From: G963701675 sp963701675
GTDB taxonomy: Bacteria; Planctomycetota; Planctomycetia; Gemmatales; Gemmataceae
DNA: 64,000 bases
Direction: 5' to 3'
NCBI GenBank assembly: GCA_963701675.1
Contig: OY969623.1
Location: 1,736,001 to 1,800,000, forward strand
Shown: piece by piece, positions 52,778 to 61,892 of the stretch
How the letters are laid out: the number at the start of each line of letters is the position of its first letter
How positions within the stretch are numbered: the first letter of the stretch is position 1
Made by a program: the position numbers and the translations under genes
Notes under the pieces: generated by a model
Databases searched by the model: none
What the model saw: only the letters and a program-made list of their open reading frames with translations
What the model was told of the DNA's origin: nothing

Positions 52778-52804
52778 CCCGCGATTGTTAACAGCAATCG
52801 CGGG
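52778..52804 (+). terminator. Perfect hairpin, terminator-like
   Basis: CCCGCGATTG / CAATCGCGGG with a 7-nt loop, then TTTCTTTG. It lies in the divergent space between the transposase and the RHH-like gene, so it may belong to the element rather than end a gene. Confidence 0.55.
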
Positions 52805-52824
52805 TTTCTTTGTCTCTACTTATT

Positions 52825-52886
52825 GTAGCCACAACAAGTATTGTGTCAATAGAAAAGCACCTTGCTTTTCTTCTTTTTGTGGCTAC
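52825..52886. repeat. 10-bp inverted repeat, possible operator
   Basis: GTAGCCACAA (52825-52834) and TTGTGGCTAC (52877-52886) flank an AT-rich 42-bp region just before the small RHH-like DNA-binding protein. This is a natural binding site for that protein or a transposon end (inference). Confidence 0.45.
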
Positions 52887-52896
52887 CATTAAGGGC

Positions 52897-53079
52897 ATGA
52901 TAGGACGACCTCCTAAGCCTGAAGGCGAAGCAAAAACTAACGTTCTCCGTATACGCCTAACCCAGGACGAACGCATAGCGATTGATCGGGCCGCGCAGAG
53001 TCAGAAAGCAGAAACGTCCACTTGGGCACGTGACGCGCTTCTCAGCCTCATCAAACGCGCCGCCAAGAAGAAACGCTAA
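52897..53079 (+). CDS. Ribbon-helix-helix-like small DNA-binding protein, 60 aa
   Basis: MIGRPPKPEGEAKTNVLRIR, LTQDERIAIDRAAQSQKAET, STWARDALLSLIKRAAKKKR: a GRPPK minor-groove hook, a beta strand (VLRIRLT) and two helices, as in DUF1778/RHH antitoxins. It is divergent from the IS1-type transposase. Ribosome-binding site TTAAGGGC. It may regulate the transposase or be an orphan antitoxin-like passenger; no toxin gene is adjacent. Confidence 0.7.
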   Translation: MIGRPPKPEGEAKTNVLRIRLTQDERIAIDRAAQSQKAETSTWARDALLSLIKRAAKKKR

Positions 53080-53370
53080 ATGGAGAACGTGGGTTTCGAT
53101 CCCATCCTTGCCACGAGGCCGGACCCCTCCGCCAGCTTATAAGACTGGTGCGCCACCAAGACGCGGGCCGCTCCCCAAAGTACATTTCTTCAGGAGCAGA
53201 CCAGTTTCAGATTTGTTCGCGCAACTCTTTTATTGACAATTACTTACGATTCGAATTAACGGATTCCCATAACTTCAAACGACAATAAATGTTCTTAATG
53301 TCTTGACTGACGCATTTGAAGTCTCCATAATCTTCTGATAGTTGGCGATTTACTGTTAGAAGGAGAAGAC
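53080..53370. other. Intergenic, possible tRNA-like scrap
   Basis: GTGGGTTTCGATCCCATC at about 53098-53115 looks like a tRNA T-arm, but no matching acceptor, D-arm or anticodon arm precedes it, so no tRNA is called. It may be the scar of an integration site. Confidence 0.35.
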
Positions 53371-54744
53371 GTGCAGGTAATCCGAATTAGCGCGGATGAA
53401 GCGAAAAAGTTAGTCGCTGTTGCAGAGGGGCAATTCTCAGAGGTTAAGTCCAAGGAAGTAAGTCCAGCAAACTTGACCAAAGTGCTATCCGCCTTTGCCA
53501 ACACGGACGGCGGCGATCTCTACATAGGGATTGATGAGGTTGGAATAGCCAAGCATCGCCAGTGGCGCGGATTCGAGAATCCAGAAGCAGCTAATGGGCA
53601 TCTTCAAGCGTTCGAACTGCTTTTCCCCCTTGGACAGGATTGTGGTTACGAGTTCATGAGATGCGATGAGCACCCTGGGCTTGTGCTTCATGTTCAAATT
53701 CTCAAGACTAAGCGGATCGTTAACGCTACCAACTCGATCCCATATACGCGGCGCGGTGCGCAGAGTCTTCCTGTAAACTCCGATTCCATTCGTCGCCTTG
53801 AGTATGCGAAAGGACTCACGTCATTCGAAAGTGAGATTGTAAACGTGGACGCCGAGCTGGTTACGGATTCCGAGCCAGCAAAAGAGTTCGTTAGAGAGGT
53901 GGTCCCTCAAACCACGCCCGACGCTTGGCTCAAAAAGCAGATTTTGATTTCTGGCGGGAAGCCTACTGTCGCTGGGATTCTCTTGTTTGCTGAGGAGCCG
54001 CAAGCGGTACTTCCAAAACGCTGCGGCATCAAACTATATCGATACAAAACGACTGCCAAAGAAGGTTTTCGTGACGCTTTGGCATTCGATCCGATCACAA
54101 TCGAAGGGTGGCTTTACCGACAAATCCAAGAGGCAGTAGACACAACGGCAAAAGAAGTCGAAAGAATTCCAAAACTGGGAAAGGAGTCCCTTGAAGGGTT
54201 TGTTTATCCACCGGAAGCGCTACACGAAATCATTACCAATGCGGTTTTGCATCGCGACTACAGTGTTGCGGACGATGTTCATATTCGGATATTTGAAAAC
54301 CGGGTAGAAGTAGAGAATCCGGGCCGTCTCCCCGCCCACATCACGGTGCGAAATATTCTCTCGGAACGGTTTGCTAGAAACGGCGCGATTGTCCGTGTAC
54401 TCAACAAGTTCCCAAATCCTCCAAACAAAGATGTTGGCGAAGGGCTTAATACGGCATTTGATGCGATGCATAAGCTGGGTCTGAAACAACCACTCATTCA
54501 AGAGCGAGACAACTCGGTGTTGGTTGTCCTCAAGCACGAAAAGTTGGCGTCGGCAGAAGAAGCCATCATGGATTATCTTGCCACGCACCGCACGATCAAC
54601 AACTCTAAGGCCCGCGAGATCACGCACATAGCCGAAGATCATCGCATTAGGACGACGTTTCGGAGAATGGAGTCCAAGGGAATGATTGAGCGGACCGAGG
54701 ATTCAGTTACGAGCAATACTAGTAGTCCGTCACTCAGGAAGTGA
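53371..54744 (+). CDS. AlbA_2/Schlafen-like DNA-binding regulator with ATPase-type domain
   Basis: 457 residues, GTG start with AGGAGAAGAC. An N-terminal AlbA_2 (divergent AAA-4) domain (EGQFSEVKSKEVSPANLTKV, LSAFANTDGGDLYIGIDEVG), a central region, then a HATPase_c_4-type domain (YPPEALHEIITNAVLHRDYS, VEVENPGRLPAHITVRNILS) and a C-terminal winged-helix segment (NNSKAREITHIAEDHRIRTT). Such proteins are putative transcriptional regulators, often in defence or mobile regions. An IS630 element inserted at 54722 replaced the last seven residues: before insertion the protein ended NTRYRKKTA; now it ends NTSSPSLRK. It is probably still functional. Confidence 0.88.
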   Translation: MQVIRISADEAKKLVAVAEGQFSEVKSKEVSPANLTKVLSAFANTDGGDLYIGIDEVGIAKHRQWRGFENPEAANGHLQAFELLFPLGQDCGYEFMRCDEHPGLVLHVQILKTKRIVNATNSIPYTRRGAQSLPVNSDSIRRLEYAKGLTSFESEIVNVDAELVTDSEPAKEFVREVVPQTTPDAWLKKQILISGGKPTVAGILLFAEEPQAVLPKRCGIKLYRYKTTAKEGFRDALAFDPITIEGWLYRQIQEAVDTTAKEVERIPKLGKESLEGFVYPPEALHEIITNAVLHRDYSVADDVHIRIFENRVEVENPGRLPAHITVRNILSERFARNGAIVRVLNKFPNPPNKDVGEGLNTAFDAMHKLGLKQPLIQERDNSVLVVLKHEKLASAEEAIMDYLATHRTINNSKAREITHIAEDHRIRTTFRRMESKGMIERTEDSVTSNTSSPSLRK

Positions 54745-55953
54745 CGGGTAAAGTTGGCGGAGTTTGATGCGGGCATCGTGCGTGGTGAAGCGCCACTTGA
54801 CTTCGACCATTCGCTCGTTGCGATCATTCTCCCACGGCCCGACCGCGCGACGCAGTTGTGGAATGCTTCCGATACGCCGGTCGAGGCATTGGCGTGTCAA
54901 TGCGCTTAGTTCGATCTCGGCCATGTTGAGCCAACTGCCGTGTTTGGGGGTGTAATGCCACTCCAGCTTGTTCGCAATCCGACGCGCTTGCTCGGCCGGA
55001 AATGTCTCATACAGACAGGCCGGCGTGTGCGTGTTGAGATTGTCGACCACCAGCACCACCCGCTCGGCGTCGGCATGCAGTTCTTCGACCAGCCAGCGCA
55101 ACACCTCCGCGAAGTCTTTGGCCGTGCGCCGCTCGGTTACTTGCACCGCCCGCCAACCCAACAACGGCTCGAAAACCATGAACAGATTGGCCACCCCATG
55201 ACGGCGGTATTCATAGTCATACCGCATCCGCCGCCCCGGCGCTGCACGCAGGGGTCGGCGTACCTCCTCCACGAGTTGCTTGGGCACTTCGTCCACACAA
55301 ACCAACGGCCGCAACGGGTCGTACGGCCGGTGATATACGTCGAGGACATCCTCCATGCGGGCGACGAACTCGGCCGACTGCGTCGGTGGGATGCACCATT
55401 GCTCCTTGAGGTGCGGTTTCAGGGCGTTTTTTTGAGGACGCGTCGCACGGTCTCGTACGAGATGTCGTCGACAACCTCCAGTTCAACCAAACGGCCCGCC
55501 AGCAATTTCAAAGTCCAAGCAGCGCGTCCATCGGGAGGGGCCGAGCAAGCCAAGGCAATGAGTCGCGCCTCCGCCCGGCCATCCAACTTGCGTGGCCGAC
55601 TCGGCTCGTCCTGCGGCTTGCGGTATAAGGCCGCTTCTAAGCCGCGCTCAACAAAGCGTTGTCGGACCCGCTCTACCGTCCGCACCCCGACCTCCAGCGC
55701 ATCCGCGATTTCCACATCCGTTAACGCTGGCCGGGCATCAGGCTGGTCTGCTTGCAGAAGTACCCTCGCCCGCGTCAGAGTTAAAGCCGACGTTTTTCCC
55801 CGTGACACCATGCGGGAGAGATGTTCACGTTCTTCATCAGTCAACGTTACCACGTACTTCTTGTTGGACACCACGGACTCCTTTCCGATGGGTAGGAAAG
55901 GAGTTATTTCAGCTGACCGCACACTGCCCGTCAACTGGAACGTGATGGTCTAC
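54722..55953 (-). mobile_element. IS630-family insertion sequence, 1232 bp, flanked by TA
   Basis: The left end GTAGTCCGTCACTC and the right end (inverted) GTAGACCATCACGT share most of the first 14 bases, and TGACGGG follows in both at the same distance. TA flanks both sides (54720-54721, 55954-55955), the IS630 target. It contains one frameshifted transposase gene on the minus strand. Confidence 0.85.
54730..55871 (-). CDS. IS630-family transposase made by -1 frameshifting on A7
   Basis: The first part (from GTG 55871, AAAGGAGTCCGTG in front) is the helix-turn-helix region LTDVEIADALEVGVRTVERV followed by YETVRRVLKK. The second part is the DDE core VCVDEVPKQLVEEV, VLVVDNLNTHTP and WHYTPKHGSWLNMAEIELS. 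The join is at seven A residues (55427-55433), where frame 0 ends KKTP-stop and the -1 frame continues KKNALKPHLKEQW. Such slippage is established for IS630 elements. All DDE residues are present, so it may be active. Confidence 0.88.
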
Positions 55954-55988
55954 TAGGTATCGAAAGAAGACAGCGTGAAATGCGCTAG

Positions 55989-56078
55989 GCAGAAGGGCGG
56001 GAAGAAGAACCAGCGGCCGCTGGTTCAACCTGTATTCGCGATGACCGGACGGTGTGTGGCCGTTTCCCGCCCTTCTGC
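55989..56078. repeat. Nested palindrome, 90 bp
   Basis: Outer arms GCAGAAGGGCGGGAA (55989-56003) and TTCCCGCCCTTCTGC (56064-56078) are perfect over 15 bp, and between them is the 18-bp perfect palindrome AACCAGCGGCCGCTGGTT (56008-56025). It starts 12 bases after the old stop codon of the AlbA_2 gene and lies 104 bases before the AI-2E gene. It could be that gene's terminator or a mobile palindrome. Confidence 0.6.
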
Positions 56079-56181
56079 TCCTAAAATTGATTGTAGCAAT
56101 TCAGGTTTTATTCAAACGGTATCACTACCCAACTGCGGACCGCCATCAGGTACATCGTTTAGAAGACAAGGTCTTGATCTA

Positions 56182-58008
56182 ATGGCCGCACCTTCCTTCC
56201 CCCTGCATCCGTACCGTTTCCTCATCATGCTGGCAGGGATGGTGCTGGTCATGGCGACCCTCTACTGGGCGCAAAAGGTCCTCATCCCCTTGGCGCTGGC
56301 GGTCCTGCTGGCATTCGTCTTGAATCCGGTCGTCACCGTTGTGCAACGTCGCGGGCTCGGACGCGTGCCTGCGGTCATCCTGGTCGCCTGCCTATCGTTC
56401 CTGCTCCTGGGCGGCATCGGTGTGGCGCTGACGTTGCAAGTGAAACGGCTGGCCGCCGAGTTGCCCACGTACAAGGAAAACGTGGTCCAAAAGGTGGCCG
56501 GCCTGCGCGAGGTAGGCAAGGGAAGATGGCTGCAGGATCTCGAAGACATGCTGAAGGAAGTCCCCGAGGGCGACCCGAAACGGGAAAAGACCAACAAGGG
56601 GAGTCCGGAGGAGCCCCTCGCGGTACGCGTGCAGCCTGCCAGCGCCTTCACGTTGGAACGGGTGGCCGCGCCGACGGCCGAGTTTCTGATCACCGCCGGC
56701 CTGGTCGTGGTGCTGGTGGTCTTCATGCTCATCCAGCGCGAGGAACTGCGTAACCGGCTGGTGCAACTTATCGGGCAGAGCCGAATGATCCACACGACCC
56801 GCGCTTTCGAGGAAGCCGCCCGTGGCCTCAGCCGCTACTTGCTCATGACGCTGGTCGTCAACGCCAGCTTCGGGCTGACGCTCGGCCTCGGCCTCTTCGT
56901 GATCGGCGTGCCCTACCCGCTCTTGTGGGGGATCCTGTCGGCCGCGCTGCGCTTCGTTCCGTATGTGGGGACCTGGCTGACGATCGGTCTCATCCTCCTC
57001 TTCAGTGTGGTCGTCACCCCCACCTGGACGCTGCCGTTGCTGGTGCTCGCCTTCGTGGTGGTATTGGAATTGGCCACCGCGTACGCCGTCGAGCCGCTGC
57101 TGTTCGGCCACAGCACAGGGGTCTCGCCGATCGCGCTCGTGGTGGCGGCGGCTTTCTGGACCTGGCTGTGGGGACCGATCGGACTCGTCTTGTCCACGCC
57201 GTTGACTGCTTGCCTGGTGGTGCTCGGTCGCTACGTACCGCGCTTGGAGTTCCTCGGCGTGCTGCTGGGCGCCAAGTCGGTCATGGACCCAGAATTCACG
57301 TACTATCAGCGACTCCTGGCCCGGGACCAGGACGAGGCCACCGACGTGGTGAACGCGTACTTGCAAGCCCATCCGCCCGAGACGGTCTACGACGATGTGC
57401 TGGTGCCCGCGTTGGTCCTGGCCAAGCGCGACCGCGACAGCGGCGGGTTGAGCCCGGACGACGAGCGTTTCATTTTCCAGGTGACCAGAGCGATCCTTGA
57501 CGACTTGGAGTTCGCGCCGCCGCGCCCAGCCGACTCGGTCGAAGCAACCCCGGAAGTGTCAGCCGAGCCCGCCGGGCAGAAAATCCTGGTGCTCGCCTGC
57601 CCGGCCTGCGACGAGTCGGATGAGCTGGCTCTGAAGATGTTGCGTCGGCTGCTGGACCCCGACCGGTATCAGACAGAGGTGCTCTCGGGCCAAGATGCGC
57701 GCGCTGAACGACATTTCGCGGATCGGGGCGAAAGCCCGGACGTGGTCTGCGTCGGCGCGCTTACTCCGGGGGGTTTGGCTCAGGCCCGGTATCTCTGCAA
57801 GCGCCTTCGGGCCTCGTTCCCCCATCAGAAGATCGTTGTCATTCGCTGGGGGCTGCCAGACAACGCGGGACAAAGGAGGGAAGAACTTCTGGCCGCCGGA
57901 GCTGACCTGGTGGCGGTCACCCTCCTGGAGGCACGAACCCAGATCGCGCCCCTGGTTTCCAGTCTGGCTCACGTCCGAGACACGAGCCTCGCGGTTTCCG
58001 TGAAGTGA
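56182..58008 (+). CDS. AI-2E/PerM-family transporter with C-terminal B12-binding-like domain
   Basis: 608 residues. Eight membrane segments in the AI-2E pattern: FLIMLAGMVLVMATLYWAQK, VLIPLALAVLLAFVLNPVV, VPAVILVACLSFLLLGGIGV, FLITAGLVVVLVVFMLIQRE, then LMTLVVNASFGLTLGLGLFV, GVPYPLLWGILSAALRFVPY-VG (conserved), PLLVLAFVVVLELATAYAVE-P and GPIGLVLSTPLTACLVVLGR. From about residue 440 a soluble tail follows, and its last 140 residues (KILVLACPACDESDELALKM ... HQKIVVIRWGLPD) fold like a B12-binding/Rossmann domain. The start at 56182 is chosen because upstream residues are non-conserved. Members export or import small hydrophilic molecules. Confidence 0.85.
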   Translation: MAAPSFPLHPYRFLIMLAGMVLVMATLYWAQKVLIPLALAVLLAFVLNPVVTVVQRRGLGRVPAVILVACLSFLLLGGIGVALTLQVKRLAAELPTYKENVVQKVAGLREVGKGRWLQDLEDMLKEVPEGDPKREKTNKGSPEEPLAVRVQPASAFTLERVAAPTAEFLITAGLVVVLVVFMLIQREELRNRLVQLIGQSRMIHTTRAFEEAARGLSRYLLMTLVVNASFGLTLGLGLFVIGVPYPLLWGILSAALRFVPYVGTWLTIGLILLFSVVVTPTWTLPLLVLAFVVVLELATAYAVEPLLFGHSTGVSPIALVVAAAFWTWLWGPIGLVLSTPLTACLVVLGRYVPRLEFLGVLLGAKSVMDPEFTYYQRLLARDQDEATDVVNAYLQAHPPETVYDDVLVPALVLAKRDRDSGGLSPDDERFIFQVTRAILDDLEFAPPRPADSVEATPEVSAEPAGQKILVLACPACDESDELALKMLRRLLDPDRYQTEVLSGQDARAERHFADRGESPDVVCVGALTPGGLAQARYLCKRLRASFPHQKIVVIRWGLPDNAGQRREELLAAGADLVAVTLLEARTQIAPLVSSLAHVRDTSLAVSVK

Positions 58009-58176
58009 ATCGGAACCAAGGAGAAAACCCGAGGCCCGCCGCCCGGCCGGAGATCGTGGGGTGGGTGGCGCCGCGAGTGCCCGGGCGACATCTTGATCCT
58101 TGCAGTCGAGGTCGGTCTCGGCCACGGCGGGCCGGGTTGAGCAAGGCGTCGAGAACCAAACCGAAGGATAGCGCTG

Positions 58177-58571
58177 ATGAACCAAGAACCACTGGTTGAG
58201 GACATTCAGAATTATGCGTTGAACATCGTCGATACGGTGCGTGAGCCCCTGTTGATTCTCGACGCCACCTTGCGCGTTAAGTCCGCCAACCGCGCTTTTT
58301 ATCAAACCTTTCAAGTCTCCGCTGAAGAAACGGTGGACCGGCTCTCATTTACGAGTTGGGCAACGGCCAGTGGGACATTCCCGACTTGCGGAGACTGCTC
58401 GAAACCCAGCTGGGCGAATCGCGGCCAACGGTCGCATTTTTACGCTCGCGCCCGCTCTCAAAGGACAATATGCACTGGCTTCAGGGCATTTGGACCGAGT
58501 TATCAGGAGATCGACTGACCCATAAGACCCGAAGTCGCTCACGCAACCATCTTTCGCATGAGCATCATTAG
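58177..58571 (+). pseudogene. PAS-domain sensor fragment, frameshifted
   Basis: The start has GAAGGATAGCGCTG. MNQEPLVEDIQNYALNIVDT, VREPLLILDATLRVKSANRA and FYQTFQVSAEETVDRL match the N-terminal PAS of CheBR-type and other sensor kinases. Then two extra bases at about 58345 shift the frame (RLSFTSW should read RLIYELGNGQWDIPDLRRLL), and the PAS continues in the next frame to PLSKDNMHWLQGIWTEL before degenerating. No kinase domain follows. A scrap of a second copy is at 38998-39066. Confidence 0.7.
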
Positions 58572-58695
58572 ATTTGTCATCCAAAGGAGCTAAACATGAC
58601 CGACGAATTTAGCTGCTATGACCGTGCTAGACGCGACGCACACACTCGGTAATGTTCGCCGTACCGAAAACAACTTCTCGACGGAGGATGCAGAC

Positions 58696-60669
58696 ATGTT
58701 TCGGTTTCTCTCATTCGCTGCCCCAATCGCTCGGCGACAAACGCGCTCCACCGCCTATCGTCGCCCCATGAACGGCATTCATTCGATTTGTACTGTAAGG
58801 TCTTTCGTCTATTCGCCGCGTCTTGAGATCCTTGAAGATCGGCTGCCGCCGGGTGATGCATTAGGGGGAATAATGTGGGGTTGGTCGCTCACCTGTAGTG
58901 ACACGCAGGATGAATTCCTGTTGAGTGACTCGATTGTCAAGACGGCAGATCCCTTACTCACTCTGGACATGCTACCCAACGCAATCGCAGAAGACAAAGA
59001 GGCCCTAACCCAAGAGAAAGCGGCCGTTTTCAGCCGTCTTCAATCGCCACTAGACGAAGATCCATTTCAGCATTCGCAGCTGGAGGTCGATCCTCTCCCC
59101 GACCCGTTTCGATCGCGGTCTGGTTCCCGAGTTGGTGGCACTTTCCAGCGAATGGAAACAGTGATTCGTAGGGACACTGTCGAAGTCCCAGGCATGTTGA
59201 CTGCTGTGGTGGCATCGGTTCGCCACTCGACTTCGACGATGGTGCCACCCTCCGTGAACGTCTCATCAGCAGCGGTCGAGATCGGTGACACCGCCGTCTC
59301 GCCGGACGGCAATGGCAAGACTGCGCCGCCCACGGTTTATGCCGCGGATTTTGTCTCGACCGCGGCTACGGGGGCAGCTATGAACGACTCGGGAGATGTG
59401 ACCGGGACCTCGTATCCCGATACAGGCTGCGGTCCCTTCTGCCTTCCGCCGCTCGAGACGGTCGTTTGGCGGGGCAGTGAACGAATCGTTCTCCCCGACG
59501 TCCCTGGCCTGCCGGGAATCACCGTGAGAAGCATTAACAACCACGGCTGGGTGGCCGGGTTCGCGGGCTTCCCCGGAACCACTACTCACGCTGTCGTGTG
59601 GAAGCCGAACGGCAGCACCTACCAGGCCATCGACGTTGGCACGTTGCCAGGTACCAGCATTTCCGACGCCACGGGGATCGACAACCTGGGGCGGGTAGTC
59701 GGCTGGTCCACCACATCGAATTTTCCTCCGAACGGGTCGCCGTTCATGTGGACTGAGTCGACGGGGATGGTCGACCTATCCACCCAAGGCTTTCCGGACG
59801 AAGTACCCATCGCTTTGAGCCCGGGAGGCGCGGTGGCCACTCCGGGCTTCTGGTACAAGCTGGAAGATCCGAGCAGTGTCATTGCGATGCCATCCCCGCC
59901 GACGGGCTTCTATCTTCCGGGGACTTACCAGACTGCAATCAACGACGCCGGAGACCAGGCCCGTTTTCTTGTTTCAACCAGTTCTCAGAACCTCCGCTAC
60001 CTCTTTCGTTTCCATCACGAAGGAACCTGGCAACAAATCTCGTTCACCGGGCAGGGCAATCTTTCAAAGTACGGCGTGGGGTCGATCAACCTCGCTGGGG
60101 ACGTAACAGCTACCGTATTGGGGAATGGCGTGATTGCTCACGGTCCCGACGGGACCACGCAGCCTCTTATCGGCTTATTGTCCCCGGCCTACCAAGCCGG
60201 CAGCATCACTCTCGGCGGCCCGATCAACAGCGAGGGACAGATCTTATCGCAGTTCATAATTGGCCAGAGCCAAAGGCTGGTGCGGCTGACGCCGACCGAG
60301 GGCTGTACAACGGGGTGCATCCAGGTAAGCAGCCTGGTGGTCAAAGCGAAGTTTATCGAGGACCCGAACGATCCCGACCACTGTACGCAGGATGGCAACG
60401 CGTACAACGAGGCAAGCGTGAACCTGACGATTACAAGCGAGACCGGGACGAAACTTCGAGGGGTTGTGGTCAGTGGCCGATTCCTTGACGACTATTGGAC
60501 GAACGCGCCGGTCGCGGGAAGAACCAATCGTCGCGGAGTTGTCTCGTTTAGTCAGACAGGACCTTGCGGTGTCGGCGCGATCGCGTTCCTCGTCGATAAC
60601 GCGATTAAAGGACCGCTGGCGTTCGATAGAACGGTGGGGATACTAACAGGCTGGGAGATTCCACATTAG
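58696..60669 (+). CDS. Planctomycete surface protein with HAF-type repeats, 657 aa
   Basis: The start at 58696 has CGGAGGATGCAGAC. The N-terminal motif LEILEDRLPPGDALGG is the planctomycete signature. The central part has HAF-like repeats (AADFVSTAATGAAMNDSGDV, TVRSINNHGWVAGFAGFPGT, ATGIDNLGRVVGWSTTSNFP, TAINDAGDQARFLVSTSS), a beta-propeller-like extracellular repeat. The C-terminal 120 residues form another domain with a Ca/invasin-like look (VVKAKFIEDPNDPDHCTQDG, VSGRFLDDYWTNAPVAGRTN). Probably exposed or secreted. No enzymatic motif is seen. Confidence 0.82.
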   Translation: MFRFLSFAAPIARRQTRSTAYRRPMNGIHSICTVRSFVYSPRLEILEDRLPPGDALGGIMWGWSLTCSDTQDEFLLSDSIVKTADPLLTLDMLPNAIAEDKEALTQEKAAVFSRLQSPLDEDPFQHSQLEVDPLPDPFRSRSGSRVGGTFQRMETVIRRDTVEVPGMLTAVVASVRHSTSTMVPPSVNVSSAAVEIGDTAVSPDGNGKTAPPTVYAADFVSTAATGAAMNDSGDVTGTSYPDTGCGPFCLPPLETVVWRGSERIVLPDVPGLPGITVRSINNHGWVAGFAGFPGTTTHAVVWKPNGSTYQAIDVGTLPGTSISDATGIDNLGRVVGWSTTSNFPPNGSPFMWTESTGMVDLSTQGFPDEVPIALSPGGAVATPGFWYKLEDPSSVIAMPSPPTGFYLPGTYQTAINDAGDQARFLVSTSSQNLRYLFRFHHEGTWQQISFTGQGNLSKYGVGSINLAGDVTATVLGNGVIAHGPDGTTQPLIGLLSPAYQAGSITLGGPINSEGQILSQFIIGQSQRLVRLTPTEGCTTGCIQVSSLVVKAKFIEDPNDPDHCTQDGNAYNEASVNLTITSETGTKLRGVVVSGRFLDDYWTNAPVAGRTNRRGVVSFSQTGPCGVGAIAFLVDNAIKGPLAFDRTVGILTGWEIPH

Positions 60670-60854
60670 GCTCGTCGCAACAACGAAGCTGGTGCCCCGG
60701 CGACGAATATTTTCTTGGCCGCCTGTGAAAGGCGGCCGGACAACACCGTGACCGCGAATAGTCGAGTGAATCCCAATCTCCTTCGACCACGGAAACGCTC
60801 TTCCGACGCACAATCTTGCGGTATTGATAACGGCGGACGTGGACGACATTTGAA

Positions 60855-61208
60855 ATGTTGATACTTGATGACGAATTAACACTCGACGATATTCCTCCCG
60901 CGGACGCAAGCTGGTCCGGTCCGTGGTCGGGTTACCCCGCGTACGAAACCGTGCCCGAATTGCTTCTCTTGCGAACTCCCCTCCCGGAGCTCTTCGATTG
61001 CGTGCGTTCGGTGCCGCTGACGGTAACGCAATTAGAAGGCGCAGCTCGCTTCTTCGCCAGCGCTGCCTTTGAACGCCGCTCAGAAGAAAAGAACATTCGC
61101 GATGACCTGGCGTTCGCCTTCTCCGGCCTCGCCCGGTTTGTCGCGCGCTCCGATAACCCGGCCGACATTCCTGCATGGCTAAAAGATGTCCTGCGCGCCA
61201 CATGCTAG
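60855..61208 (+). CDS. Hypothetical protein, 117 residues
   Basis: The gene is not recognised. The translation (MLILDDELTLDDIPPADASW, LFDCVRSVPLTVTQLEGAAR, FFASAAFERRSEEKNIRDDL, AFAFSGLARFVARSDNPADI) is acidic at the start and helical later. No strong ribosome-binding site is visible (ACATTTGAA). A frame on the opposite strand is of similar length. Probably real from composition. Confidence 0.45.
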   Translation: MLILDDELTLDDIPPADASWSGPWSGYPAYETVPELLLLRTPLPELFDCVRSVPLTVTQLEGAARFFASAAFERRSEEKNIRDDLAFAFSGLARFVARSDNPADIPAWLKDVLRATC

Positions 61209-61892
61209 ATTCGCCCGACGAGGACAATCGTCAGACGGCTCAGGTCGCGTTCTCCGGATCAGACATGGATTGCTAGATCGTTGAGCTGTGTGTCATGGCA
61301 TGCGGCGCCTGTAATGGTCCACCAACCATCGCCGATCACGCGCGCGTGACGGCTCCAGCAGCGTGCCGCGGCACAACCTTAATCCTCTCTCGTCAAACCG
61401 AGCCTGATCGTGCCACGATCCCTGCAATGGCTGCGCCGTGGTCCGCACCAATGCGCGCCGCAGTTGCTTTCGCCGGGTTTCGGGCGCGCTGAACGGTAGC
61501 CCGATTCTTGGATATCGACACACGTCGATGTCGGAAGCTGGGGGAGGCAAATTCACGTAAACGGATAATCTCAAAAACGGACCCGAGCTCGGCCTGAATC
61601 TCTTCGGCCGAAACCACAGGCGGGCCCTTCGGAGGAAAACCTTCAGGAAGCCTGCATACAGCAACTGGCAGTGCAGAATTTCGCCCATGGCTTGAATCCA
61701 TTTAGATTCCTACAGGTACCGTCCGAATCTCCGAGACTTACGGCCCTCTGTTCCGACATTCAACGCTACTTGTTTTGCCCGAATGGAATTAACTCCGCCG
61801 CCGATCGGCAGCCGACGTTTCAAAATTGTTGGACGGAGTACAGGCTGCGTTGAAGTCGTTGTAGCTAAGTGCGTGCGAGCAGGGCGCTAAGC
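61209..61892. other. No intact gene; possible methyltransferase scrap on minus strand
   Basis: A minus-strand reading near 61560-61690 has GFPPKGPPVVSAEEIQAELG and SVFEIIRLREF, which resembles the end of a thiopurine-type or other SAM-dependent methyltransferase, but the frame is interrupted on both sides. Nothing else is recognised. Confidence 0.3.

Noticed and set aside
53098..53130. tRNA-like T-arm GTGGGTTTCGATCCCATC
   Set aside because: No acceptor, D-arm or anticodon arm precedes it at the right distance.
61393..61701. Methyltransferase-like minus-strand gene
   Set aside because: Only about 30 residues resemble the family and frames are interrupted on both sides, so it is mentioned only as a scrap.
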